Origin: a virus
Reading direction: 5' to 3' (one strand)
IMG/VR virus record: IMGVR_UViG_3300044837_000112
Span: 1 to 64,000 of that record
Length of the DNA: 64,000 nt
Shown here: piece after piece, positions 1-8,091 of the stretch
How the letters are laid out: every line of letters begins with the position of its first letter
Numbering within the stretch: the first letter of the stretch is position 1
Program-made: the position numbers and the translations under genes
Notes under the pieces: model-generated
The model's input: only the letters and a program-made list of their open reading frames with translations
Database searches by the model: none
Told to the model about the DNA's origin: nothing

Positions 1-1
1 C

Positions 2-40
2 GGGCGGTGCGCTGTCGAGGTCATCTACAGCGCACCGCCC
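2..40 (+). terminator. Hairpin, probable terminator of an upstream operon
   Basis: A 14-base stem (GGGCGGTGCGCTGT at 2-15 pairing with 27-40) closes an 11-base loop. It lies 25 bases before the first gene start, so it most likely ends transcription arriving from the left. No U-run follows, which is common for hairpins in GC-rich phages, so termination is inferred from structure and position. Confidence 0.6.
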
Positions 41-65
41 ACCCTAACTTCGGGAGCCACTCATC

Positions 66-581
66 ATGGAACCAGAGACCATAGAGTTTCCTCGCCCTAT
101 CTTTCCGAGGCAGCGACGGCTAATGCTGTCCCCAGGCGTCGGACGTATAGCCTTGCGTGCGGCCTTGGGACTGGCATTCTACTTCATCGGCGCGTCGGTC
201 GGAAGTACGCACAGCGTGACAACCTACCCGGTAACAAAGACCGTGACCGTCACAGTCACGCAGCCCCCGCTGCCTGTTCCAACGCCAGTGAGCATCGCGA
301 CCATCCCTCAGTCGTGCCTGGGTGCCATCATGCTGCTAAACAAGCTAGCCCCGGCTGTGCACGACATCATCAACGTCTCTACGTCAGCCATGGACGCACT
401 TAGTGCTGGCGAGCTTGCCTTGATTCAGGGTGATCAAAAAGGGATAATTGCTGCCACCAACAAGTTGCAGCAGCTCGACAATGGACTGTCGGGACCGGCC
501 GACAGGTACATGAGCCTGCTGACAAACTTCACCACGGCCAGCACGTCCTGTACAAAGGACTTAGAGCCCACACCGAGATAG
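66..581 (+). CDS. Single-pass membrane protein with exported domain
   Basis: 171 aa of unknown function. The first 26 residues are polar and contain PRQRR. Residues about 27-46 are one hydrophobic segment (ALRAALGLAFYFIGA), and a Val/Thr/Pro stalk (TKTVTVTVTQPPLP, near 57-70) leads into a helical domain. C84 and C162 could form a disulphide if this part is outside the cell, as the basic N-terminus suggests. The gene is isolated by the hairpin at 2-40 and lies 9 bases before the next gene. A role at the host envelope is plausible, but no family is recognised. Confidence 0.75.
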   Translation: MEPETIEFPRPIFPRQRRLMLSPGVGRIALRAALGLAFYFIGASVGSTHSVTTYPVTKTVTVTVTQPPLPVPTPVSIATIPQSCLGAIMLLNKLAPAVHDIINVSTSAMDALSAGELALIQGDQKGIIAATNKLQQLDNGLSGPADRYMSLLTNFTTASTSCTKDLEPTPR

Positions 582-590
582 GCGAGCCAC

Positions 591-1091
591 ATGGTATTCA
601 GTCCGTCAGCCAACAAGCAGGTCAAGCTTTACTCTCGGGACTACGGCTTCCGCCTCTCCAAGGCACACACGATCAACGACGTCGATCCGAACCAGATGGA
701 ACGATTCCTTCAGGCTCGCAGAATCATGTGCGAGCGAGAAGGTTGCACCAAGCTGGCGGTCGGCATGTCGGCTACTCGCCTCGTCGCCTACCTATGCGAC
801 GATGACCTGAACCGGGCTGGCGAGATTCAGCAGGAACTGGTCATGCCAATCATCAAGATACTGGCGTTCTGGACTGAGTGGTATATGCACCATGAGTACC
901 GCGAGAAGCCTGGCTCATCACCAGGCGTCGTCGTGATAGCGCCTGATCCTAGTACTCCAATCCTGGAGACAGGCATCATCGCGGCGTCAGGCGCTGACCT
1001 GACCGGCAGGATGAACCTGCTGCCGACCGTGAAGCTGCCGACACGGGCACCGAGTGGTGGCGTGACGCTGCCGCCGTTTATGGTGTTCTGA
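591..1091 (+). CDS. Hypothetical protein
   Basis: 166 aa, not recognised. The first 110 residues look globular, with two Cys in CEREGC and one in LCDDD, and a Trp-rich helix (AFWTEWYMHHEYRE). The last 50 residues are Pro/Gly/Thr-rich and probably unstructured. It follows the membrane protein by 9 bases with a weak ribosome site (GCGAGCC), so the two are probably co-transcribed. The 127 bases after it contain the promoter for the MoxR gene. Confidence 0.7.
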   Translation: MVFSPSANKQVKLYSRDYGFRLSKAHTINDVDPNQMERFLQARRIMCEREGCTKLAVGMSATRLVAYLCDDDLNRAGEIQQELVMPIIKILAFWTEWYMHHEYREKPGSSPGVVVIAPDPSTPILETGIIAASGADLTGRMNLLPTVKLPTRAPSGGVTLPPFMVF

Positions 1092-1177
1092 CGGTATGTG
1101 AAAGGTTCTAGATTATAACGATTCCGTAACGGTCGCCGCGTGACGCGTCGTGCCGTTAGCTTCGTGTGTGTAGTGCA

Positions 1178-1186
1178 TGCTACAAT
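1178..1186 (+). promoter_or_regulatory. Extended -10 promoter for the MoxR/VWA operon
   Basis: TGC followed directly by TACAAT at 1181-1186 is an extended -10 element (TGn-TANNNT). No good -35 is visible at 16-19 bases upstream, which fits extended -10 promoters. Predicted start is about 1193, giving a leader of about 26 bases with GAGAGG before ATG 1219. It lies in the longest gap of the early operon. Inferred from sequence only. Confidence 0.5.
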
Positions 1187-1218
1187 GAACGCGAAGCGAC
1201 AGATAACGAGAGGTCATC

Positions 1219-2838
1219 ATGGCTACGACTGCAACCCCAAGCTCCGCAGGCGCGACCGGCCGTACCTGCCTGAACTGCCCTTCGATGATCAAGCCGGAGA
1301 ATCAGACGCCCGTGTTTGGTGAGGTAATTGGCGGCCCCGTCTGTGGTCGGAAGTTGCTACCGCTCGTTATGCCTCTGCAGCCCACCGAGGCAGCGAGTGC
1401 GTCGATGCGTGACACGGCCAAGAAGTGTGACAAGTACGGCCTGCCGGTTGAGGCGTTCAAGTCGTTCGGATTTGCTGATACCGTCTCACTGGCTGACGTC
1501 GGCTTCGATGCCGACCCGACGGCCCCCGACGCTGGCACCACTCCTCCGACCATTCGCGGCTGCGGCACCTGCGTACACTACGTCCGCCCCGAAGTGGTCA
1601 AGCGGGCGACCGGTTGGAATCTCGGTCTGTGCCGCGCCAGTGGCAATCTGCTGCTCGGCGGCCTTGCCCGCCGCTACGATCTCGAGTGTGGACGCTTCGC
1701 CACCGATAACTCGAAGACTGCAGCAACAATGAACGCGTTCCAGCTAAACCCGATCTACTTGTCCACCTTCGGCAAGGTTGACCTCGCGAAAGAATACCTA
1801 GACGGAATGGTCAACCTGGTTGATCCCAGGGTCTGGCCGAACGAGCGTGGCGATAGCATCGGCTCGAAGGCGGCAGCGCGAGGAATCCGGGCGTGGCGAC
1901 GGATCGTCGATCCGTCCGGATATGCCGATGACCTGTTCCTGCCAATCTACGACTGGGACGCGAAAGGCAGTGACGGCAGCTTCATCATGCCGCAGCAACT
2001 GCGCCACCTGGTACCGCAGACTGGAGACAAGGAACACCCGGAGGAGTACGCCGACCACGGTGCCAACCTCTTCACGATGGCTGTGATGATGATGAAGGTG
2101 GACGCGACTCCTGCGTTCTGGGGAGCTGGCGGTACTGGCAAGACAGAGTTCGCGCGACACCTCGCCTGGATGATGCAACTGCCGTTTCACCGGCTGTCAA
2201 TCACAGCTCGCACTGACGTGGACGAGCTGGCGGGTACCACGCACTTCGAGAAGGGCGAGACGAAGTTCCACTATGGTCAGATGCCGACCGCCTTCATGAA
2301 TCCTGGCATCATTCTGCTGGACGAGCCAAACACTGGCCCACCCGAGGTGTGGCAGTTCCTCCGGCCACTGACGGACAATGGCAAGCGACTCATCATGACG
2401 ATGCATAAAGGCGAGTACCTCGATCGTCACCTTGACTGCTGGCTGATGATGGCCATGAACCCGGTCTGGGACCCGAGAAACGTGGGAACGACCACGATCG
2501 GTGACGCAGATATGCGGCGTCTCGCACACATGGCCTTCGACTATCCGCCGCCGGAGATCGAGCGAGCCATCATCCAGCAGCGGTGCATCTCTGAGGGCTG
2601 GCCCATTAAGCCGAAGCAGCTTGATGGCATCATGGGCGCCACTAAGGAACTGCGAAAACTGTCCGAGGATGGATCGATCAGTACCACCTGGGGGCCGGCG
2701 CATAACATCAAGGTCGCCGGCATGCTCTGCTACTTCGAGCCGACCAAGGCGTACCGGCACGCACTGACCGATGCGCTCGACCCGTCCGAGCTGGACGCTG
2801 TGTCCGGCGTCATTTCCTCTCACTTTGAGGTGGCGTAA
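1219..2838 (+). CDS. MoxR/CobS-like AAA+ ATPase with Cys-rich N-terminus
   Basis: 539 aa. Residues 302-309 (GAGGTGKT) are the Walker A motif and 365-369 (ILLDE) the Walker B, followed by a PEV...FLRPL helix and an AMNPVWDP sensor-like segment, as in MoxR/CbbQ/CobS ATPases that load dynein-type hexamers. The N-terminal 160 residues are unusual: CLNC near 17-20, a GCGTC near 115, then LCR and ECGR, which could bind zinc or an Fe-S cluster. The partner VWA gene lies two genes downstream, as is usual for MoxR-VWA pairs, where the ATPase remodels a substrate chosen by the VWA protein. The target in this phage is unknown. Start at ATG 1219 has GAGAGG five bases upstream. Confidence 0.88.
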   Translation: MATTATPSSAGATGRTCLNCPSMIKPENQTPVFGEVIGGPVCGRKLLPLVMPLQPTEAASASMRDTAKKCDKYGLPVEAFKSFGFADTVSLADVGFDADPTAPDAGTTPPTIRGCGTCVHYVRPEVVKRATGWNLGLCRASGNLLLGGLARRYDLECGRFATDNSKTAATMNAFQLNPIYLSTFGKVDLAKEYLDGMVNLVDPRVWPNERGDSIGSKAAARGIRAWRRIVDPSGYADDLFLPIYDWDAKGSDGSFIMPQQLRHLVPQTGDKEHPEEYADHGANLFTMAVMMMKVDATPAFWGAGGTGKTEFARHLAWMMQLPFHRLSITARTDVDELAGTTHFEKGETKFHYGQMPTAFMNPGIILLDEPNTGPPEVWQFLRPLTDNGKRLIMTMHKGEYLDRHLDCWLMMAMNPVWDPRNVGTTTIGDADMRRLAHMAFDYPPPEIERAIIQQRCISEGWPIKPKQLDGIMGATKELRKLSEDGSISTTWGPAHNIKVAGMLCYFEPTKAYRHALTDALDPSELDAVSGVISSHFEVA

Positions 2839-3143
2839 TGCCCAGGTTCCCGATGCCAAAGGCGCAGATCCTCGACCAGTTCTTCAACGACCTGACGGCC
2901 GACGAGATCGACGGCCTGATTGCGATCGTGGCTGGGTTGGACCCGTACGAGATGCGCCCCAATGCCGGAGTTTTCTGGGGCACATCTGGCGCTGACGAGC
3001 CCGTGTTCCCGCCCGCGCACCAGTTCGTGATCGAGCGGTTCATCGACCTGAAGCAGCGCCTGGACGCGTCGGCAGCGGAGCTGATGGACAAGCAACTGGC
3101 AGCCCAGTTCGGCCTAGAAGAAACCGTGATCGATACCGTCTGA
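2838..3143 (+). CDS. Small helical protein between MoxR and VWA genes
   Basis: 101 aa, not recognised. The ATG shares its A with the TAA of the ATPase gene (TAATG), so translation is coupled. The sequence is mostly helical (DLTADEIDGLIAIVAGLD; FIDLKQRLDASAAELMDKQL) with a short central Gly/Pro loop. Position between the two partners suggests an adaptor of the same complex; this is inference from context. Confidence 0.75.
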   Translation: MPRFPMPKAQILDQFFNDLTADEIDGLIAIVAGLDPYEMRPNAGVFWGTSGADEPVFPPAHQFVIERFIDLKQRLDASAAELMDKQLAAQFGLEETVIDTV

Positions 3144-3156
3144 AAGGAGGTGCCAG

Positions 3157-6102
3157 ATGGCCCGGACCAGAGTTAAGATCGACACCAAGGACGCCTGGAA
3201 TGCTGTCCAGGCGTTCGAGCACATGATCCCGCAGCTACGCACGTATGCTCGCGCCATGACGGGCAACGCCCGCCTCCAGGTACAGGTGACGGCCGGTCCT
3301 ACCCGGACAGACGGTAACACGATCTTCATCACACCGCCGCTGGCCCTCGCCAGCAAGGAGGTCCACTCGAAGCGGTCCGAGTGTGGAAAGCGCGCTGCTA
3401 ATGGCAAGCTGACCTGCAAGGCGTGCAATCTCCGAGAGGTCATCAACTTCTACCTGTTCCACGAGGTGTCGCACATCCTCTGGGGCACGCTTGCTGATTA
3501 CAACGAGTACTCGCTGGCTCTGTGGCACCGCATCTTTGAAGAGTGGCACCACGAAGACTGCGAACATTACGCGCCGATGCTGACGAAGTTGGACAGCAAC
3601 AGGGCCACCATGGGCCTGGCAAACCTGCTGACGCCGTTCACCGGCATGATGCTCAACGCCCTCGAGGATGCTCGGGTAAACGAGCGGACATTCGAGGTAC
3701 GCCCCGGCCTGCGAAAAATCTTTGCGATCAACATGGACCGCATGCTGATCGATGGCTCCGAGAGCCTGATGACTGGCGAGATGTGCCACTGGCGCGATCA
3801 GCCGCTCGATGCACAATTCATGGTCGGCCTGTACTTCGAAGCCAGTGGCTACGACGCGTCAGCGTTCCTGGCCGACGAGGCGATGGAGATGCTGCGGCAC
3901 CCCGAGATCGTCGCGCTGACTGGGTCGGTTCGCACGGCGGCGAACGTTGACGAAACCTTCGAGATCGTGATCAAGATCTGGCTCGTCGCACAAAAGTATG
4001 GCTTCTGCATCGTCGAGAAGTGCGTCAAGCCGGAACTTTCCAAGGAAGATGGAGACGACCCTGATGATGGGGATGCTGCGGAAGATGCTGCGGGGGATGA
4101 AGACGACTCTGCTGGCGACGATGGAGCCGACGGTACCGGAGAAGAGCCCGACGATTCAGGCGCTGGAAGCGGACCTCCTGAATCTGGAGGATCAGCTGGC
4201 GGCGGTGCGGGGACGGGTGCTGCAACTCCAGCGGAGAGCGACGACGGATCAACGACTAAGCCTGATCCGGGAGGAGAACCGCCTGCTGGGGGAAGTTCGG
4301 GAAGTGCGTCGGATTCTGACGTACCAGATAGAGAAGATGGAGATGTAGATGACCGAGCTACCGGGCGTGAAAGTGAAGCCGGACCTGACGGGATATCTGA
4401 GGGCACCGGAGCCGAGACTCCTGACGATGACGGAACTCCAGGAGAACCTGAACCAGGTGACGGTGATACTGATTCGGGAGATGGAGAATCCGCCGGACCC
4501 GGGAGCGCATCCGCCAAAGAGTCGGAAGAGCCTGATGGCGTGGCACCAGTTATACCTTCAGCAGCTGAAGGATCAGATGAAGTGGATCATCGCGGTCCAG
4601 AAGCAGATCCTGACGAATCCGGAGATGGACCTGACGACCGAGGCGATCCTGGCGACGAGATCCTGGGGAACTCAGACGCGGATGAGGACTCCGACGCTGA
4701 CGGAACTGCTGAATCACTACCGGGCGAAGCCGACGAGGGCGATAGAGTCCGTGGCGGCTGGATTGACGCAGGCCCAGCACGGTACGAAGAAAGCACGCCA
4801 CTCGACGACGCACCTGCTGGGAGTGACCCCGCCTGGGCTGAACGGTCGTCGGAGGAAGATCTCGATGTGGCGGACGCGGACCCTACGTCCGAGCGGAGAC
4901 GTGACGACTTCAGTCCAGACGACGGAGTACCCGATAGCGAAGAGCGCCCGGCCGCGTCGGACGGGCCCGACCCCGATGCGGACGATGCGCCCGACGGGCC
5001 CGTAGACGGCCCTAGCGGGCCCGTAGGGACGTCGGACGGCCCGACCCTAGGTCACGGCACCCCCGACGACGCAGCGACGGCCCTAGGACGCGTCATCATC
5101 CACAAACTACTGGAGGATATGGCTGGCGAGGACCTCTACGGCGTCATGGGTGGCGGCGAAGATGGTCACCCACTAGGCGGGGATGCCCTCGATGCCCTGA
5201 CGTTGGCCATCGCGCAGCGGATTCATTTCGACGAGGCTGCCTACGGCGTGTTGGGCCTCAATAAGCTCCCCTACCCATGCACGGACGTCGGCTGGCAATC
5301 AAGTCCTTACAGGAGCATCGAGCGCTACATGCCGTCGCCTGCATTGCTGGCACGGCCGACGTTGCTGGCTCGTCGGTTCTTCGAAGCCAACGCCATGACG
5401 AAGATCGACTCCAATCGAAAGTCGGGCCGTGTCAATGCCCGTGTCCTGGGTAGGCGAGCACCAACCGGTGACCCTCGCCTGTTTGGCAAGAAGGCTTTGC
5501 CGAAGAAGCACTCGTACGCCGTGACCATCGTCGTTGACTGCTCTGGCAGCATGGGCGATGAGAACATGGAAAAGATCAAAAGATATACAATGGCAATGGC
5601 TGAGATTCTGCATCGCCTGGGTATCCCGTTCTCAGTGTTCGGCCACTCCGCCTCGTCGACAAACCTGGACGATAACGCTCCCAGGTCAAGGTTCGAGGAG
5701 TATGGCAAGTACTGGATGTATATCATGCCGGTCAAAGAGATGCACGAGCCGTGGAACGACAAGGGCCGCGAAAAGCTGGTCGGCCTATCGTCGCTTCAGG
5801 CGAACCTGGACGGGCATGCACTTGAGTACGCACGCAAGTCTGTGATGCAGGCGGACGCTACCGATCGGATCATCTTCTATTTCAGTGACGGTGGCCTGCC
5901 AGCCGAGAACAGCACCGAGGAGAAGGAGATCATCACCCGGGAGATCACCTGGTGTCGCAAGAACAAGGTAACCCTCCTTGGCGGCGGCATCGACAGTAAC
6001 GCCACCGCCAAGGTAGGCATGGACACCGTGATCCTGCGCAGGCAGGAAGACATCACGAAGCTCATCGAATTCCTTCAGAAGAACCTGACCCGATCGGAGT
6101 AA
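3157..6102 (+). CDS. CobT-like VWA protein with HEVSH metallopeptidase-like domain
   Basis: 981 aa. An N-terminal zincin-like domain has HEVSH at 102-106 and a conserved-looking LEDAR at 169-173, as in VWA proteins that carry a putative metallopeptidase domain. Residues about 290-645 are a very acidic Asp/Glu/Gly/Ser/Pro linker. The C-terminus is a VWA domain with the MIDAS motif DCSGS at 794-798. CobT-type VWA proteins act with MoxR/CobS ATPases, and the ATPase gene lies just upstream. A perfect ribosome site (AAAGGAGGTG) precedes ATG 3157. The linker has aberrant third-position composition because two other genes appear to be encoded within it in the +1 frame (see 4064-5005). Confidence 0.88.
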   Translation: MARTRVKIDTKDAWNAVQAFEHMIPQLRTYARAMTGNARLQVQVTAGPTRTDGNTIFITPPLALASKEVHSKRSECGKRAANGKLTCKACNLREVINFYLFHEVSHILWGTLADYNEYSLALWHRIFEEWHHEDCEHYAPMLTKLDSNRATMGLANLLTPFTGMMLNALEDARVNERTFEVRPGLRKIFAINMDRMLIDGSESLMTGEMCHWRDQPLDAQFMVGLYFEASGYDASAFLADEAMEMLRHPEIVALTGSVRTAANVDETFEIVIKIWLVAQKYGFCIVEKCVKPELSKEDGDDPDDGDAAEDAAGDEDDSAGDDGADGTGEEPDDSGAGSGPPESGGSAGGGAGTGAATPAESDDGSTTKPDPGGEPPAGGSSGSASDSDVPDREDGDVDDRATGRESEAGPDGISEGTGAETPDDDGTPGEPEPGDGDTDSGDGESAGPGSASAKESEEPDGVAPVIPSAAEGSDEVDHRGPEADPDESGDGPDDRGDPGDEILGNSDADEDSDADGTAESLPGEADEGDRVRGGWIDAGPARYEESTPLDDAPAGSDPAWAERSSEEDLDVADADPTSERRRDDFSPDDGVPDSEERPAASDGPDPDADDAPDGPVDGPSGPVGTSDGPTLGHGTPDDAATALGRVIIHKLLEDMAGEDLYGVMGGGEDGHPLGGDALDALTLAIAQRIHFDEAAYGVLGLNKLPYPCTDVGWQSSPYRSIERYMPSPALLARPTLLARRFFEANAMTKIDSNRKSGRVNARVLGRRAPTGDPRLFGKKALPKKHSYAVTIVVDCSGSMGDENMEKIKRYTMAMAEILHRLGIPFSVFGHSASSTNLDDNAPRSRFEEYGKYWMYIMPVKEMHEPWNDKGREKLVGLSSLQANLDGHALEYARKSVMQADATDRIIFYFSDGGLPAENSTEEKEIITREITWCRKNKVTLLGGGIDSNATAKVGMDTVILRRQEDITKLIEFLQKNLTRSE
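4064..4348 (+). CDS. Nested overprinted gene 1: coiled-coil protein
   Basis: 94 aa read in the +1 frame inside the acidic linker of the VWA gene. The product has a Met-rich start, then from about residue 30 a clean heptad pattern (IQALEADLLNLEDQLAAV, later LIREENRLLGEVREV) typical of a coiled coil. ATG 4064 has GGAG nine bases upstream; ATG 4049 and 4121 are alternatives. The host frame uses mostly A/T third bases here (42 of 120 codons at 4141-4500 end in G/C, against 43 of 60 at 5101-5280), as expected if the middle codon positions of the +1 frame are constrained. The stop TAG abuts the next nested ATG. Function unknown. Confidence 0.55.
   Translation: MMGMLRKMLRGMKTTLLATMEPTVPEKSPTIQALEADLLNLEDQLAAVRGRVLQLQRRATTDQRLSLIREENRLLGEVREVRRILTYQIEKMEM
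4349..5005 (+). CDS. Nested overprinted gene 2
   Basis: 218 aa in the same +1 frame, starting immediately after the stop of nested gene 1 (TAGATG), with GGAG six bases before the ATG. The first 130 residues look like an ordinary soluble helical protein (MTELQENLNQVTVILIREME; WHQLYLQQLKDQMKWIIAV; LTELLNHYRAKPTRAIES). The rest is basic and Pro/Thr/Arg-rich. The third-base composition of the VWA frame returns to normal just past the end of this frame. Together with nested gene 1 it would be translated from the VWA message by internal initiation. No family is recognised. Confidence 0.55.
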   Translation: MTELPGVKVKPDLTGYLRAPEPRLLTMTELQENLNQVTVILIREMENPPDPGAHPPKSRKSLMAWHQLYLQQLKDQMKWIIAVQKQILTNPEMDLTTEAILATRSWGTQTRMRTPTLTELLNHYRAKPTRAIESVAAGLTQAQHGTKKARHSTTHLLGVTPPGLNGRRRKISMWRTRTLRPSGDVTTSVQTTEYPIAKSARPRRTGPTPMRTMRPTGP

Positions 6103-6103
6103 C

Positions 6104-6520
6104 ATGACAAATGACCGCTTCAAGGCGAACGGCACCACCCTCGCACCCTTCTTCAAGAAGGTGGTGGCGATCAATGTCATGCGGGAAGACGGTGATGATC
6201 ACGAGGTGGTACAGGGCCGCGTAGAAGCAATTAGCGACCTGGCGATCATCATTCGGACTCGTGGGGGCAGCGAGGTAATCACCAACTCGTGGATTCTCGA
6301 CGCACCATCGATCGTGCCGCCACGCAAAAACAGCCGCGTCATCGTTCGCAAGCTGCGACCGCTGGAGACGACAGTGCGTCAACACCTGGTTGACCGACAT
6401 GGTCTGGCTGTCGACCTGACTAACTCGTTGACCGAGGGTCAGGCGATCACGTATCACGATCGGATCGACCACTCGAACCTGGGGCATCGTCATATCGCGG
6501 CAGATCCGGAAGAGGTGTAA
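6104..6520 (+). CDS. Hypothetical protein after VWA gene
   Basis: 138 aa, not recognised. It begins one base after the VWA stop, so it belongs to the same transcript. The N-terminal 80 residues alternate short strands (VVAINVMRED, GRVEAISDLAIIIRTRGGSEVITNSWILD) and resemble a small beta-barrel. The remainder is charged and His-rich near the end (YHDRIDHSNLGHRH). Function unknown. Confidence 0.7.
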   Translation: MTNDRFKANGTTLAPFFKKVVAINVMREDGDDHEVVQGRVEAISDLAIIIRTRGGSEVITNSWILDAPSIVPPRKNSRVIVRKLRPLETTVRQHLVDRHGLAVDLTNSLTEGQAITYHDRIDHSNLGHRHIAADPEEV

Positions 6521-6808
6521 ATGGACCTGGATGACTATGCCCGGCGACGGGCCGCCAGAGGGTTACCCGTGCCTCCTGCAGATGACCTACTCGATAGGTC
6601 ATGGATGTCGCCAGAGGCACGGGCGATAATGGGCAACTCGGCCAACTACATTGAGGTAAGGAGAGACCATGCCGAAGCCACCGGCCCATCCGTCGCTGAC
6701 GGACCTGAGCCCGTTCATGCCAGGCGTAATCTTCTCGTTTCGGGTAAACGCCTTCTTGGACGGATCGCTTCCGCACTGGGTTATCACCGGCTTCCGGCTC
6801 GAGACTGA
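6521..6808 (+). CDS. Small hypothetical protein, 3' part overlapping next gene
   Basis: 95 aa. ATG 6521 follows the preceding stop directly and has GAAGAGG upstream. The first 48 residues look genuine (MDLDDYARRRAARG; WMSPEARAIMG). The last 47 are read in a second frame of the following gene, whose codon use fits the genome better there. The true product may therefore have a short functional N-terminus with an incidental tail. Confidence 0.5.
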   Translation: MDLDDYARRRAARGLPVPPADDLLDRSWMSPEARAIMGNSANYIEVRRDHAEATGPSVADGPEPVHARRNLLVSGKRLLGRIASALGYHRLPARD

Positions 6809-7082
6809 CAGCTCAGTGCTGCGTACTCTCAATGGCAAGGTGGACGTGATGATGCGCGTCTGTACGATGACGGCCAGCTGCCTGCCAGTCCGGCCAGATT
6901 CCATCGCCGACGTCGCCTACGAGATCGGCAACGATGGTGACTCGATACACCAGATGAGCAGCGGTGACTTCTGGGGCATGCGGCACCACGATAAGTGCGA
7001 TGCTGGCATCGATATCGTTTACGACTGGGTGCCGCCGAAAGAGTGGCCACGCTGGAAGAAGACAGTGGTGATCTACAGATGA
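6669..7082 (+). CDS. Hypothetical protein
   Basis: 137 aa, not recognised. A strong ribosome site (AAGGAGAG) fixes ATG 6669, inside the end of the previous reading frame. Beta-rich, with a Trp-rich C-terminus (YDWVPPKEWPRWKKTVVIY) and three Cys. The stop overlaps the next start (ATGA). Confidence 0.75.
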   Translation: MPKPPAHPSLTDLSPFMPGVIFSFRVNAFLDGSLPHWVITGFRLETDSSVLRTLNGKVDVMMRVCTMTASCLPVRPDSIADVAYEIGNDGDSIHQMSSGDFWGMRHHDKCDAGIDIVYDWVPPKEWPRWKKTVVIYR

Positions 7083-7366
7083 GTAAGCGCATAATCCTGG
7101 ACAAGTTCAGCAACTGCTCAACGTCGGCGTGCCCTGGCCAGACGATCGATCGGGTGCCATCACTCGGGGGCCCGCGCGTTGTCTTCGTGCCAGCTCCTGG
7201 TCGGTGGCGCCTATATGGGAACCTGAACGACGACGCTAAGGTGGTTGGTGACTACTGTGACACTTGCCACGATATCATCTCCGATCGCAGCACGTCGATC
7301 TGGGTACGGCTCTACGTCTGGGTCCAAGACCCACTACCCCTCTCGGAATTCAAGGAGGCGGCATGA
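7079..7366 (+). CDS. Hypothetical zinc-binding-like protein
   Basis: 95 aa. Start MSKRIILDK at 7079 is chosen because it overlaps the previous stop as ATGA; upstream in-frame starts read poor sequence. Cys residues occur as CSTSAC near 14-19 and CDTC near 60, a possible four-Cys zinc site. Function unknown. Confidence 0.7.
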   Translation: MSKRIILDKFSNCSTSACPGQTIDRVPSLGGPRVVFVPAPGRWRLYGNLNDDAKVVGDYCDTCHDIISDRSTSIWVRLYVWVQDPLPLSEFKEAA

Positions 7367-8091
7367 CCGCGTTCCCCGGCATCGTCGCTGACATCATCCC
7401 GCTGCCGCCGCGCGGCATCACGGTAAGCTATTGCCGCATCGGCGAGCGGGTGATCACGCAGTGGATGTACCTGTGCACCGAGCGAGATGACTGCTACGCG
7501 CTGGCCACTTCTGAGGTTTCTGAAGAGGCAGCGCGTAATGCTGTTGCTCGTCACACCTGCCCGGCACCGTACCTTCGGTCTCGCGTACCGTCCGGGAAAT
7601 CGGGCAGCGAGAAGATGTGGGACACCCTGGACGACGCGATCGATGCACTGCATGCCGGAAAGATGTTCTGGACCTACGAAGGCGATGCGGTCCGGGCCAT
7701 ATGTGTGACGATGGCTGAATGCATCAGCATCTGGAACCACTGTGTCCCGAGGATGCAGCAGCAGGACGTGCTACGCGAGGCGCAGCGACGGTGGAGGATG
7801 CGACAGGGCGAGATCCCCTACGCGCCGACGCCAGGCTATCGGATGCTACAGCCGCACCTGCTGAACGATGACAGCCGAGATCTGCTGCCCGGCGCCGTCG
7901 AGCCGAAGCCGGTCAAGGCCACACCGGCGAAGCGGACCACGCGTCCCTCTTCGCTGGGCACGCCGATCCCGCGAGTCTGGTCGGCCAAGGAGGTCGGCGC
8001 CATCAAGTACGCGATGACGATGATGGATGTTGGCGAGGTGGCGGGAATGTTCAACGCCACCGAAGATGAGATCAGAAAGGTGATCGCATGA
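7363..8091 (+). CDS. Hypothetical protein with C-terminal helix-turn-helix-like segment
   Basis: 242 aa. ATG 7363 has AAGGAGG upstream and overlaps the previous stop. Near the N-terminus are YCRIGERVITQWMYLC and HTCP, possible metal ligands. After a basic linker (KPVKATPAKRTTR) the last 45 residues (WSAKEVGAIKYAMTMMDVGE, then VAGMFNATEDEIRKVI) resemble a small DNA-binding HTH. A DNA-binding role is inference. Confidence 0.7.
   Translation: MTAFPGIVADIIPLPPRGITVSYCRIGERVITQWMYLCTERDDCYALATSEVSEEAARNAVARHTCPAPYLRSRVPSGKSGSEKMWDTLDDAIDALHAGKMFWTYEGDAVRAICVTMAECISIWNHCVPRMQQQDVLREAQRRWRMRQGEIPYAPTPGYRMLQPHLLNDDSRDLLPGAVEPKPVKATPAKRTTRPSSLGTPIPRVWSAKEVGAIKYAMTMMDVGEVAGMFNATEDEIRKVIA

Noticed and set aside
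2197-2859. 220-codon leftward frame opposite the MoxR gene
   Set aside because: Antisense shadow of a well-supported ATPase gene with Walker motifs.
3849-4517. 222-codon leftward frame opposite the VWA linker, rich in Pro/Ser
   Set aside because: Low-complexity complement of the acidic codons, with no ribosome site; unlike the +1 frame it has no globular segments.
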